Origin: JAOAHC01 sp964593045
GTDB lineage: Bacteria; Bacillota; Clostridia; TANB77; CAG-465
Reading direction: 5' to 3'
NCBI GenBank assembly: GCA_964593045.1
Contig: CAZQJQ010000013.1
Span: 1-30,268, forward strand
DNA: 30,268 nt
This document shows positions 21,701 to 28,604 of the stretch, piece by piece. Numbering within the stretch: position 1 is the stretch's first letter; the number at the start of each line of letters is the position of its first letter. Position numbers and translations under genes: made by a program. The notes below the pieces were generated by a model. The model was not told the origin of the DNA and made no database searches. It was given only the letters and a program-made list of their open reading frames with translations.

Positions 21701-22933
21701 ATGGAAGAAAAAAAGAAAATAGTCATAGATAAGTCAAAACTCCTTACTAATGTTATATCTGGTTCTATTGTAACATGTATAACTGCGGTAGTTGTTGTGT
21801 TATTAATTTATGTTTTTAAAGATGATATAAGTTTAAAAAAGAGTGAAAACATTGATGAGAGTAGTATAGATGCGCAAATGGAAAGAATTAAAGAGGCTTT
21901 TGAAATGCTGTCTGATGAATATATTGATGGCGTTGATATATCAACAATAGCTGATGGTGCAATATCTGGTATGGCTAGTGCCACAGGAGATCCATATACA
22001 AGATTTGTATCTGAAGATGAATATCAGGAGATGCTAGTATCTGGTACTGAAGAATATGGAGGAATAGGAGTACATATTACATATGATGAAGATTCAGATG
22101 GAATAATTGTACTTGCTGTTATGCCAGGATCTCCAGCTGAAGATAGTGATATAAAACCCGGAGATATAATAATAAAAGTAGATGATTTAGATGTAACATA
22201 TGATACATATCAAAAAGCGGTAGATGATATAAAAGGAGAGCAAGGAACTACTGTTAATATAAAATTACTAAGAGATAAAGAAGTAATTGAAAAAACAGTA
22301 GAAAGAGCAAAAATTCAAGTAAACAATGTTTCTTCAGAAGTAATAGATAATATTGGATATATAAAAATACTATCTTTTGATAATGATATAGCAAATCAAT
22401 TTAAAGAACAATATGATGCTTTAAGAAACCAAAATATAAAAGGTTTAGTAATTGATTTAAGAAACAATCCTGGGGGACTTGTTTCAGAGACTGTAAAGAT
22501 TGCAAATATGCTTTTACCAAAAGGTGAGATTGTAAAATTAGTATACAATGATGGAAGAGAAAAACTATATAATAGTGATGGCAAAAGTACAATAGATATT
22601 CCTTTAGTAGTTTTAGTTAATGGAAGGAGTGCTAGTGCATCAGAAATTCTCTCTAGTGCAATAAAGGATACTAATACTGGTACTTTAGTTGGAACTAAGA
22701 CATATGGAAAAGGTATAGTTCAAACAATTGAAGATTTAACAGGTAATGGTGCCTTATCTATAACTACAGCTAAATATTATACAATTAGTGGTGTAGAAAT
22801 ACATAAGAATGGTATAGAACCAAATGAAGTTGTAGAACTTCCGGATGATGTTAGTAATGATACTGTTGTAGATAGAGATAAAGATACACAGTTACAAAGA
22901 GCTTTGGAAATAATAAACAGTAAAGTCAAGTAA
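21701..22933 (+). CDS. Carboxyl-terminal processing protease, S41 family
   Basis: ATG 21701 follows TTGGAGGA; an in-frame codon at 21647 lies inside the promoter. The 410-aa protein has a membrane anchor (about 15-39), a PDZ domain (about 115-200; GGIGVHITYD, PAEDSDIKPGDIIIKV) and the S41 protease domain (about 210-380) with LRNNPGGL, the serine motif NGRSASASEIL (310-314), K337 in TYGKGIVQ and Q341. It cuts protein C-termini outside the membrane. Relatives include CtpA and the sporulation signalling protease CtpB; the sequence does not decide which. It is transcribed alone. Confidence 0.93.
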   Translation: MEEKKKIVIDKSKLLTNVISGSIVTCITAVVVVLLIYVFKDDISLKKSENIDESSIDAQMERIKEAFEMLSDEYIDGVDISTIADGAISGMASATGDPYTRFVSEDEYQEMLVSGTEEYGGIGVHITYDEDSDGIIVLAVMPGSPAEDSDIKPGDIIIKVDDLDVTYDTYQKAVDDIKGEQGTTVNIKLLRDKEVIEKTVERAKIQVNNVSSEVIDNIGYIKILSFDNDIANQFKEQYDALRNQNIKGLVIDLRNNPGGLVSETVKIANMLLPKGEIVKLVYNDGREKLYNSDGKSTIDIPLVVLVNGRSASASEILSSAIKDTNTGTLVGTKTYGKGIVQTIEDLTGNGALSITTAKYYTISGVEIHKNGIEPNEVVELPDDVSNDTVVDRDKDTQLQRALEIINSKVK

Positions 22934-23053
22934 ATTTAATGAAAAAGTAACATTGGATTTAAAATTGTGTATGTACACAGTAAGTTCACACTATATAAAA
23001 AATTAATTATACATAAAAACGAAATAATGTATATTGATAATAAAAACCATATT

Positions 23054-23082
23054 TTGACATTTAACTACATAAATGATATAAT
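23054..23082 (+). promoter_or_regulatory. Perfect consensus promoter of veg
   Basis: TTGACA (23054-23059), 17-base spacer, TATAAT (23077-23082). The veg promoter of Bacillus subtilis is also known for its great strength. Confidence 0.88.
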
Positions 23083-23115
23083 CCCGTTTATAGGAGAGGC
23101 TTGTAGGTGATGTAT

Positions 23116-23400
23116 ATGGTTTCAAGAGACACTCTACAAAAGGTAAGACAAGATATTGAAAGTTATAAAGGACAAGAGATACTTGTCAAAGCAAACATAG
23201 GAAGAAATAAATGTATATGTCGAAAGGGAGTAATTGATAGCACTTATTCAAATTTGTTTGTATTCAAAGATCAAGATACATCAAGTAAAATGACATACAA
23301 TTATACAGATTTAATTACAAATACATTAGAATTAAGTTTGCCAACAGGTGAAGTGATATCAAATTATGACTTTTCTCCACCAAAATACTTAAGGTTGTAA
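23116..23400 (+). CDS. veg: Veg family protein
   Basis: A 94-aa protein if it starts at ATG 23116 (AGGTGA five bases upstream); GTG 23107 and ATG 23110 are alternatives using AGGAG at 23092. The family pattern is seen: short helix (LQKVRQDIESYKGQEILVKA), then NIGRNKCICRKGVIDSTYSN and SKMTYNYTDLITNTLEL, an SH3-like fold. In Bacillus subtilis Veg is abundant and promotes biofilm gene expression; here only family membership is supported. Monocistronic with a strong terminator. Confidence 0.88.
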   Translation: MVSRDTLQKVRQDIESYKGQEILVKANIGRNKCICRKGVIDSTYSNLFVFKDQDTSSKMTYNYTDLITNTLELSLPTGEVISNYDFSPPKYLRL

Positions 23401-23425
23401 TAGATGGCGATTATATAGAGGTTAA

Positions 23426-23458
23426 AAGAGACTACGCATATTGTGTAGTCTCTTTTTT
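23426..23458 (+). terminator. Intrinsic terminator of veg
   Basis: AAGAGACTAC (23426-23435) pairs perfectly with GTAGTCTCTT (23445-23454), followed by TTTT. Confidence 0.88.
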
Positions 23459-23587
23459 AAAAGGAGATTATGTAGGTTATATAAATATAAATTGTAAGGA
23501 TAAGTATCTTGTTGAATATTTTAATATATTCAACTAATATAATATATTATAAAATAGTGTTATTTGTTACATATTAAATAAAATTTA

Positions 23588-23615
23588 TCATATTTTGGAT
23601 AAATCCTCATATATA
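23588..23615 (+). promoter_or_regulatory. Possible sigma-E promoter of the SPOCS-yunB operon
   Basis: TCATATT (23588-23594), 13-base spacer, CATATATA (23608-23615) resembles the sigma-E pattern (KMATATT and CATACAMT). No good sigma-A promoter is seen here. Both downstream genes belong to sporulation families, which supports the reading. Confidence 0.45.
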
Positions 23616-23645
23616 TTTAATAGAAATATAAGGAGGAATGAGGTT

Positions 23646-25181
23646 ATGTCAATAACAACAGAAAGAAAGAACTTAAGTTTAAATAAGTGTTCTATAAAAG
23701 AGAGCATAACAGAATGGATAGAACAAGATATAATTGTGCCAGATAGTAAACCAGATGCTTTAAAAATTGTAAATATTACAGCATATGCATATGTTACTGA
23801 TTGTGAAGTTATGGACGATAAAGTAAAAGTTACAGGTAAGATGAATTATTATATTATATACCGTTGTAATGAAAACAATATGGTAAATAGGGGACTTAAT
23901 GTTTGCTTTCCATATACTCAGGTTCTAAATGTAAAGGGTGCAAATAAAAACATGGATGCATATGTTGTTCCAACAGTAAGAAATGTTATACATTCTTTAC
24001 CAAATGAAAGAAAAATTTCTACAAAAACAGAGGTACTATTTAAAGTTACATTAAGAATACCTGCAAATGTAAGTTTAATATGTAAATTCGAATGTGATGA
24101 TTGTATAGAATGCAAAAAACAAAAAGATTGTTTTAATAATATAATGAAATACAAATCAAGTATTATTGCATCAAAAGAAGATATAATGTTGCCTAAAGAA
24201 AATGAAGATTTCTTTGAAATTTTAAAAGTATCTACTAAACTCATTAATACTGAATACAAGGAAAGTTTTAATAAAATTATGGTAAAAGGTGACATTGAAG
24301 TACTTCTCATGTATTTATCAGAAACAGAAACAGATAATATAAAAAATGTAAATTTAACAGTACCTTTTTCTGGCATGATAGAAGTAGATTCAATAACAGA
24401 TAAGTCAAATTTTACTGTTAAACATCTGCTTCAAGATTTTAGTATAAAACCTAACTTAGAGATTACAACAACTAAAACAATGACAGTTGAATATCAGATA
24501 GAAACTATTGTTACAATGTTTGAAAGAAGTGAAGTAGAATATATTAGTGATTTCTATAGTCAAACACGTGAGTTAGAATATGATGAAGAAGTTGTAGATG
24601 TAGTAAGAAATACAGAAATATATGTTAAGACTTTTGATATAAAAGAAACAGTAAGGAATATTTTATCAGAGAATAACAGATTAGTTGAATACAGTATAGA
24701 TACAAGTTATGTAATTGCTAAAGTAATAGGAAATAGTATAAATCTTGATGGAAACATTAAAGCTAATTTTATGATAGTAAATATGGATTCTCAAGAAATG
24801 GAAACAAAAAGTGTAGATATTTTGGTAAATGAGGAATATGTTATTGATGAGATTACTGATGACTCAAAGGCATATGTTAACATATATATAGATAAGGCAA
24901 TAGTTAATACAATAGGAAATGATATAGAAGTAAAGGTTATATTAAAATCAGAAGTAGAAGCAGAGAATACAGTAAAACTTAACATTGTAGATAAAGTGAA
25001 TCAAAAAGATATTACAGATCTAGGTCTTGATAGTATGAATATATATATTGTAAAGCCAAAAGATACACTTTGGACTATTGCTAAGAAATATAAAACAAGT
25101 GTAAATAAAATTGTTGGGACTAATGATATATCTGATGAAAATAAAATAGATGTTGGTCAGAAAATTTTGATAATAAGGTAA
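23646..25181 (+). CDS. SPOCS (DUF3794) and LysM domain protein
   Basis: ATG 23646 follows AGGAGG by nine bases. The 511-aa protein has about three SPOCS/DUF3794 units (near 17-120, 180-250, 310-385; the first with EWIEQDIIVPDSKPDALKIV) and a C-terminal LysM domain (about 466-511; YIVKPKDTLWTIAKKYKTSV). SPOCS domains occur in spore coat proteins such as SpoVID, and LysM binds peptidoglycan, so a role on the developing spore surface is likely. A cysteine-rich patch (CKFECDDCIECKKQKDCF, about 150-168) is unusual. Three bases separate it from yunB. Confidence 0.9.
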   Translation: MSITTERKNLSLNKCSIKESITEWIEQDIIVPDSKPDALKIVNITAYAYVTDCEVMDDKVKVTGKMNYYIIYRCNENNMVNRGLNVCFPYTQVLNVKGANKNMDAYVVPTVRNVIHSLPNERKISTKTEVLFKVTLRIPANVSLICKFECDDCIECKKQKDCFNNIMKYKSSIIASKEDIMLPKENEDFFEILKVSTKLINTEYKESFNKIMVKGDIEVLLMYLSETETDNIKNVNLTVPFSGMIEVDSITDKSNFTVKHLLQDFSIKPNLEITTTKTMTVEYQIETIVTMFERSEVEYISDFYSQTRELEYDEEVVDVVRNTEIYVKTFDIKETVRNILSENNRLVEYSIDTSYVIAKVIGNSINLDGNIKANFMIVNMDSQEMETKSVDILVNEEYVIDEITDDSKAYVNIYIDKAIVNTIGNDIEVKVILKSEVEAENTVKLNIVDKVNQKDITDLGLDSMNIYIVKPKDTLWTIAKKYKTSVNKIVGTNDISDENKIDVGQKILIIR

Positions 25182-25183
25182 AT

Positions 25184-25864
25184 ATGAGATTAAAGTATTA
25201 TAAACTTTCTTTAAGACAAATGAAATTTAATAAATCATTTGTCTTATTTTTTCTAATTATTATATTAGTAGTCAGTATATCTGCTATAGTTATAAATAAT
25301 AAGATTAAACCAACAATTAAAACTTTATGTGAGTCAAAAGCAAAAGCACTTGCGTTAAATAAAACAAATGAAATTGTAAGTGAATATATGAAAAATATAT
25401 CATATAGTTCACTTATAGATTTAAAAGAAAACGAACAAGGAAAAATAATAGCTATGACTGCCAATGTAACAGAAATGAATAGGCTTACAAGCAATATTTC
25501 ATCTGATGTACAACAAAATTTATCTAATATGGATAATGTATATATAAAAGTGCCACTTGGTACAATGTTAAATGTTGGAATGTTTAGTGGATATGGACCT
25601 AATATATCAATAAAAGTTGTACCAGCTGGAAACGTTACAGCAAAATTTAATTCGGAGTTTGAACAAGCGGGTATAAATCAAACAAGACATAGAATTTTTT
25701 TACAAATCGTTACTAAAGTAAAAATAGTTGCACCTTTTTATACTGATACGCAGGAATATACAAATGAAATAAATGTAGCTGAAACTATAATTGTTGGAGA
25801 TACTCCTTCCTCATATTACTATATAAATGGATTAGAACTTCAAGATTCTATAGGTTTAAATTAA
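25184..25864 (+). CDS. yunB: Sporulation protein YunB
   Basis: A 226-aa protein with a basic N-terminus, one membrane anchor (about 17-38) and an extracytoplasmic domain showing family blocks VYIKVPLGTMLNVGMFSGYG, IFLQIVTKVKIVAPFYT and AETIIVGDTPSSYY. In Bacillus subtilis yunB is sigma-E dependent and affects spore formation. The start ATG 25184 lies just after the SPOCS gene, with AAGG overlapping that gene's end, so the two are cotranscribed. Confidence 0.9.
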   Translation: MRLKYYKLSLRQMKFNKSFVLFFLIIILVVSISAIVINNKIKPTIKTLCESKAKALALNKTNEIVSEYMKNISYSSLIDLKENEQGKIIAMTANVTEMNRLTSNISSDVQQNLSNMDNVYIKVPLGTMLNVGMFSGYGPNISIKVVPAGNVTAKFNSEFEQAGINQTRHRIFLQIVTKVKIVAPFYTDTQEYTNEINVAETIIVGDTPSSYYYINGLELQDSIGLN

Positions 25865-25893
25865 ATTAGTATACAGATTTATATTATTTACAA

Positions 25894-25986
25894 AAATATG
25901 TGATAAGTATGGATAAAGTTGATTTTTCAAGATATCAAATTAAACATATTAATATATTTAATTTTTTACTTAATGATAGTTTTTAA
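25894..25986 (+). pseudogene. 3' relic of an AAA/DUF4143 ATPase gene
   Basis: Thirty codons and a stop, KYVISMDKVDFSR then IKHINIFNFLLNDSF, match the C-terminus of the intact ATPase at 26273-27475. There is no start; a stop-rich stretch precedes it. Confidence 0.88.
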
Positions 25987-26010
25987 TGGCAAAAAGTTAA
26001 TTATAAAACT

Positions 26011-26045
26011 AAAGCTCCAAACCATCCAGTCTGGAGCTTTTGAAT
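26011..26045 (+). terminator. Terminator copy in the decayed segment
   Basis: AAAGCTCCA (26011-26019) pairs with TGGAGCTTT (26032-26040). It is a sister of 27502-27533 and now the only visible terminator after yunB. The rest of 26046-26226 holds no gene I can support. Confidence 0.7.
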
Positions 26046-26226
26046 ATATTTTTGTTTATCTCTTTGCTAGTTACAAATGTAGTGTTAACAGGTATTGTAT
26101 AGATTTTTGCATATTACACGCATATTATGAATGGAGTTTTATAATATTTAAGATTTGAAAAAAGTAAATTTGATTTATCAAAATAAAACTATGAAATCAA
26201 AACTTATTTTTATATATCAAAAAAAC

Positions 26227-26255
26227 TTTACAAAATATATTTTTTATGATATACT
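26227..26255 (+). promoter_or_regulatory. Promoter of the ATPase gene
   Basis: TTTACA (26227-26232), 17-base spacer, TATACT (26250-26255). Predicted start near 26262 leaves only about 11 leader bases, containing GGTGA. Confidence 0.7.
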
Positions 26256-26272
26256 AATAATGGTGAAGTTAA

Positions 26273-27475
26273 ATGTTAAAAAGAGAAATATATTTAAAAA
26301 AAATTAGAGATTTTTATAATGAAGTAAATTTAATTAAAATAATATACGGAATTAGAAGATCAGGTAAATCAGTAATTTTGACACAAATTATAGAAGAAAT
26401 AAAAAAACAAGGAATAGATGAAGAACATGTTATATATATGAATTTTGAATCTTTGGAGCATAGCTTTATAGAAAATGCAAAAGATTTAGATAAATATATA
26501 AAATCTTTCGTTAAAGATGAAAAAATATATTATATATTTTTAGATGAAATACAAAAAGTAAAACAATTTGAAAAAGCTATTAATTCACTTAGAATTACAA
26601 ATAAATTCAGTATATTTATAACTGGCTCTAATAGTAAGATGACATTTAAAGAATTATCGACTGATTTATCAGGGAGATATGTCAGTTTTAGAATTAATCC
26701 ATTAACATTTAAAGAAGTAGTTGAATTTACTAGTACTAATAAAGAATATTATGAAAAATTACTATTTGATATTTTTGAATGGGGAAGTTTGCCACAAAGG
26801 TTTTCCTTTAATAATGATAATTCAAAGCTTACTTATATATCGGATGTATACGATTCAATTTTACTAAAGGATGTTGTTGAAAGAATAGGAATTAAAGATA
26901 TAACATCATTTAATAAAATATTACAATATTTACTAGAAATAGAAGGAAGAGAATTTTCAGCAACTAACATATTAAATTATTTAAAGAATGAGCATAGTGA
27001 AATATCTACTCAAACTTTATATAGCTATTTAGAGGCACTTTGTTCAACCTTTATAATAAATAAAGTTAATAGATATGATATTCATGGTAAAACTATCCTA
27101 AAAACTTTAAATAAATATTATGCTTCTGATTTAGGAGTAAAGAAAATAAAGATAAGTGGAAAAGAAATAAATTATACAATATGTTTAGAAAATGTTGTAT
27201 ATAACGAATTAATTGCAAAAGGATATGATGTTTATATAGGTAAAACTAAAAAAGGCGAAGTTGATTTTGTGGCTACAAAAAATAAAGATATTAAATATAT
27301 TCAAGTGACATATTTATTAGCTAGTAATGAAACAATAGAAAGAGAATTTAGTGCTTATAAAAATATAGAAGATAATCATGAAAAATATGTGATAAGTATG
27401 GATAAAGTTGATTTTTCAAGAGATGGAATTAAACATATTAATATATTTGATTTTTTACTTAACGATGACTTTTAA
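26273..27475 (+). CDS. AAA/DUF4143 family ATPase
   Basis: A 400-aa protein: Walker A GIRRSGKS (26-33), Walker B YIFLDEIQ (D91, E92), sensor ITGSNS (116-121) and the SGRY turn, followed by the DUF4143 region (about 190-400) with EVDFVA and IQVTY, resembling the D-(E/Q)xK core of PD-(D/E)xK nucleases. Such proteins are common, often present in many copies per genome, and of unknown role; some treat them as mobile or defence-linked. The leader is very short. Relics of relatives lie at 13896 and 25894, showing turnover in this genome. Confidence 0.9.
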   Translation: MLKREIYLKKIRDFYNEVNLIKIIYGIRRSGKSVILTQIIEEIKKQGIDEEHVIYMNFESLEHSFIENAKDLDKYIKSFVKDEKIYYIFLDEIQKVKQFEKAINSLRITNKFSIFITGSNSKMTFKELSTDLSGRYVSFRINPLTFKEVVEFTSTNKEYYEKLLFDIFEWGSLPQRFSFNNDNSKLTYISDVYDSILLKDVVERIGIKDITSFNKILQYLLEIEGREFSATNILNYLKNEHSEISTQTLYSYLEALCSTFIINKVNRYDIHGKTILKTLNKYYASDLGVKKIKISGKEINYTICLENVVYNELIAKGYDVYIGKTKKGEVDFVATKNKDIKYIQVTYLLASNETIEREFSAYKNIEDNHEKYVISMDKVDFSRDGIKHINIFDFLLNDDF

Positions 27476-27501
27476 TAATAAAAAGCTAAGTATCAAAATA
27501 A

Positions 27502-27533
27502 AAACGCTCCAAACCATTGAGTTTGGAGCGTTT
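27502..27533. terminator. Bidirectional terminator between the ATPase gene and rpsI
   Basis: AAACGCTCCAAAC (27502-27514) and GTTTGGAGCGTTT (27521-27533) form a perfect 13-bp stem with a six-base loop. Confidence 0.88.
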
Positions 27534-27547
27534 GCTGTATTTTATGT

Positions 27548-27943
27548 TTATCTCTTTGAAAATTGTGGCGCTTTTCTTGCTTTTTTAAGACCATATTTTC
27601 TTCTTTCTTTTACTCTAGAATCTCTAGTTAAAAGACCATTTCTTTTTAAAGTTGTATGAACATCTGCATCTGTTGTTGCTAAAGCTTTTGCTATACCATG
27701 AGCTATAGCTCCTGCTTGACCTACAAATCCACCACCGTGAACTGTAGCTACAACATCATATTTTTCCATTAAATTAGCTGCTTTAAATGGTTTTAATATG
27801 ATTGCTTTCATTGTATCTAATGTATATACATCATTCATATCTTTTTTATTTATTGTTATTTTACCAGTTCCAGGTATTATATTTACCCTTGCAATAGAAC
27901 TTTTTCTTTTTCCTGTTGCATAGATATATTTTTTTTCTGCCAT
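27548..27943 (-). CDS. rpsI: 30S ribosomal protein S9
   Basis: A 131-aa protein: YIYATGKRKSSIARV, VHGGGFVGQAGAIAHGIAKA, and the C-terminus RRKYGLKKARKAPQFSKR whose final SKR tail reaches the P-site tRNA. AAGGAGG lies nine bases before its ATG (27943). Fourteen bases follow rplM, forming the classic rplM-rpsI operon, here on the minus strand about 20 kb from the alpha cluster. Confidence 0.97.
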   Translation of the reverse strand: MAEKKYIYATGKRKSSIARVNIIPGTGKITINKKDMNDVYTLDTMKAIILKPFKAANLMEKYDVVATVHGGGFVGQAGAIAHGIAKALATTDADVHTTLKRNGLLTRDSRVKERRKYGLKKARKAPQFSKR

Positions 27944-27957
27944 GAAAAATTACCTCC

Positions 27958-28392
27958 TTAATAATTCCATATTTCAGGTTTTTGAGCAGATTGTTCGTGC
28001 TCAGCACCTTTATATATTCTTAATTTTGTTATCATACTTCTTCCTAAACTGTTTTTAGGTAGCATACCTTTAACTGCTAACATTAAAGCTCTATCAGAAG
28101 AATTTTTCATAATATCTTTATATGAAGTTTCTTTTAAACCACCTGGATAACCTGTATGATGCCTATAAACTTTTTGATTTAACTTATCTCCTGTTAATAC
28201 TATTTTATCAGAATTGATAACTATAACGTTATCACCACAATCAAGGTGAGTAGAATAAGTAGGTTTGTGTTTTCCTTTAAGTAATCTAGCAACTTCTGTT
28301 GCAACTCTACCTAGTGGCTTTTGAGCAGCATCAATAATATACCATTTTTTTTCTATTTCTTTAGCTTTTACACTATGTGTAGTATTATTCAT
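27958..28392 (-). CDS. rplM: 50S ribosomal protein L13
   Basis: A 144-aa protein with WYIIDAAQKPLGRVATEVA, the HLDCGDNVIVINSDKI block, YRHHTGYPGG and AVKGMLPKNSLGR. L13 is an early 23S-binding assembly protein. GGAGGG precedes ATG 28392. The promoter at 28467-28495 and the leader hairpin at 28428-28453 suggest the autogenous control known for this operon. Confidence 0.97.
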   Translation of the reverse strand: MNNTTHSVKAKEIEKKWYIIDAAQKPLGRVATEVARLLKGKHKPTYSTHLDCGDNVIVINSDKIVLTGDKLNQKVYRHHTGYPGGLKETSYKDIMKNSSDRALMLAVKGMLPKNSLGRSMITKLRIYKGAEHEQSAQKPEIWNY

Positions 28393-28427
28393 AACTAATA
28401 TTTCCCTCCAATTTCAATAAAATAAAA

Positions 28428-28453
28428 GATGGTTAATCCGGGGCATAACCGTC
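28428..28453 (-). promoter_or_regulatory. Leader hairpin of rplM-rpsI
   Basis: On the minus strand GACGGTTA and TAACCATC (one G-U pair) enclose a G/C-rich loop TGCCCCGGAT, in a leader otherwise made of A and T. Position and operon fit an L13-type ribosomal protein leader, though I could not test it against the family model. Confidence 0.5.
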
Positions 28454-28466
28454 TAATTACCAAAAT

Positions 28467-28495
28467 ATTATACAATTTTTATGGTAAAAAGTCAA
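28467..28495 (-). promoter_or_regulatory. Promoter of rplM-rpsI
   Basis: Minus strand: TTGACT (28495-28490), 17-base spacer, TATAAT (28472-28467). Predicted start near 28460. Confidence 0.85.
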
Positions 28496-28604
28496 GTATA
28501 TATTTAATTTTGTTATATTTTTAACAAAAAAAGCAAAAAATATTGAGTATAATTTAAATATATGATAAACTAGAATAAATAAATTTAAGTAGGAGGGTAT
28601 GATT

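Larger units (their letters stand above)
25892..26066 (+). repeat. Decayed copy of the 27381-27558 segment
   Basis: This stretch repeats, with scattered changes, the 3' end of the ATPase gene (27381-27475), its terminator, and the last bases of rpsI (TGTTTATCTCTTTG at 26053-26066 and 27545-27558). The intact ATPase gene thus lies between direct repeats, as after a tandem duplication with later loss of most of the first copy. Confidence 0.85.

Noticed and set aside
25919..26158. Plus-strand 79-aa ORF after yunB
   Set aside because: It reads the ATPase relic and its terminator in the wrong frame; the frame homologous to the intact gene ends at 25986.
27408..27659. Plus-strand 83-aa ORF across the ATPase end, terminator and rpsI
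   Set aside because: Out of frame with the ATPase, antisense to rpsI and crossing a strong terminator.
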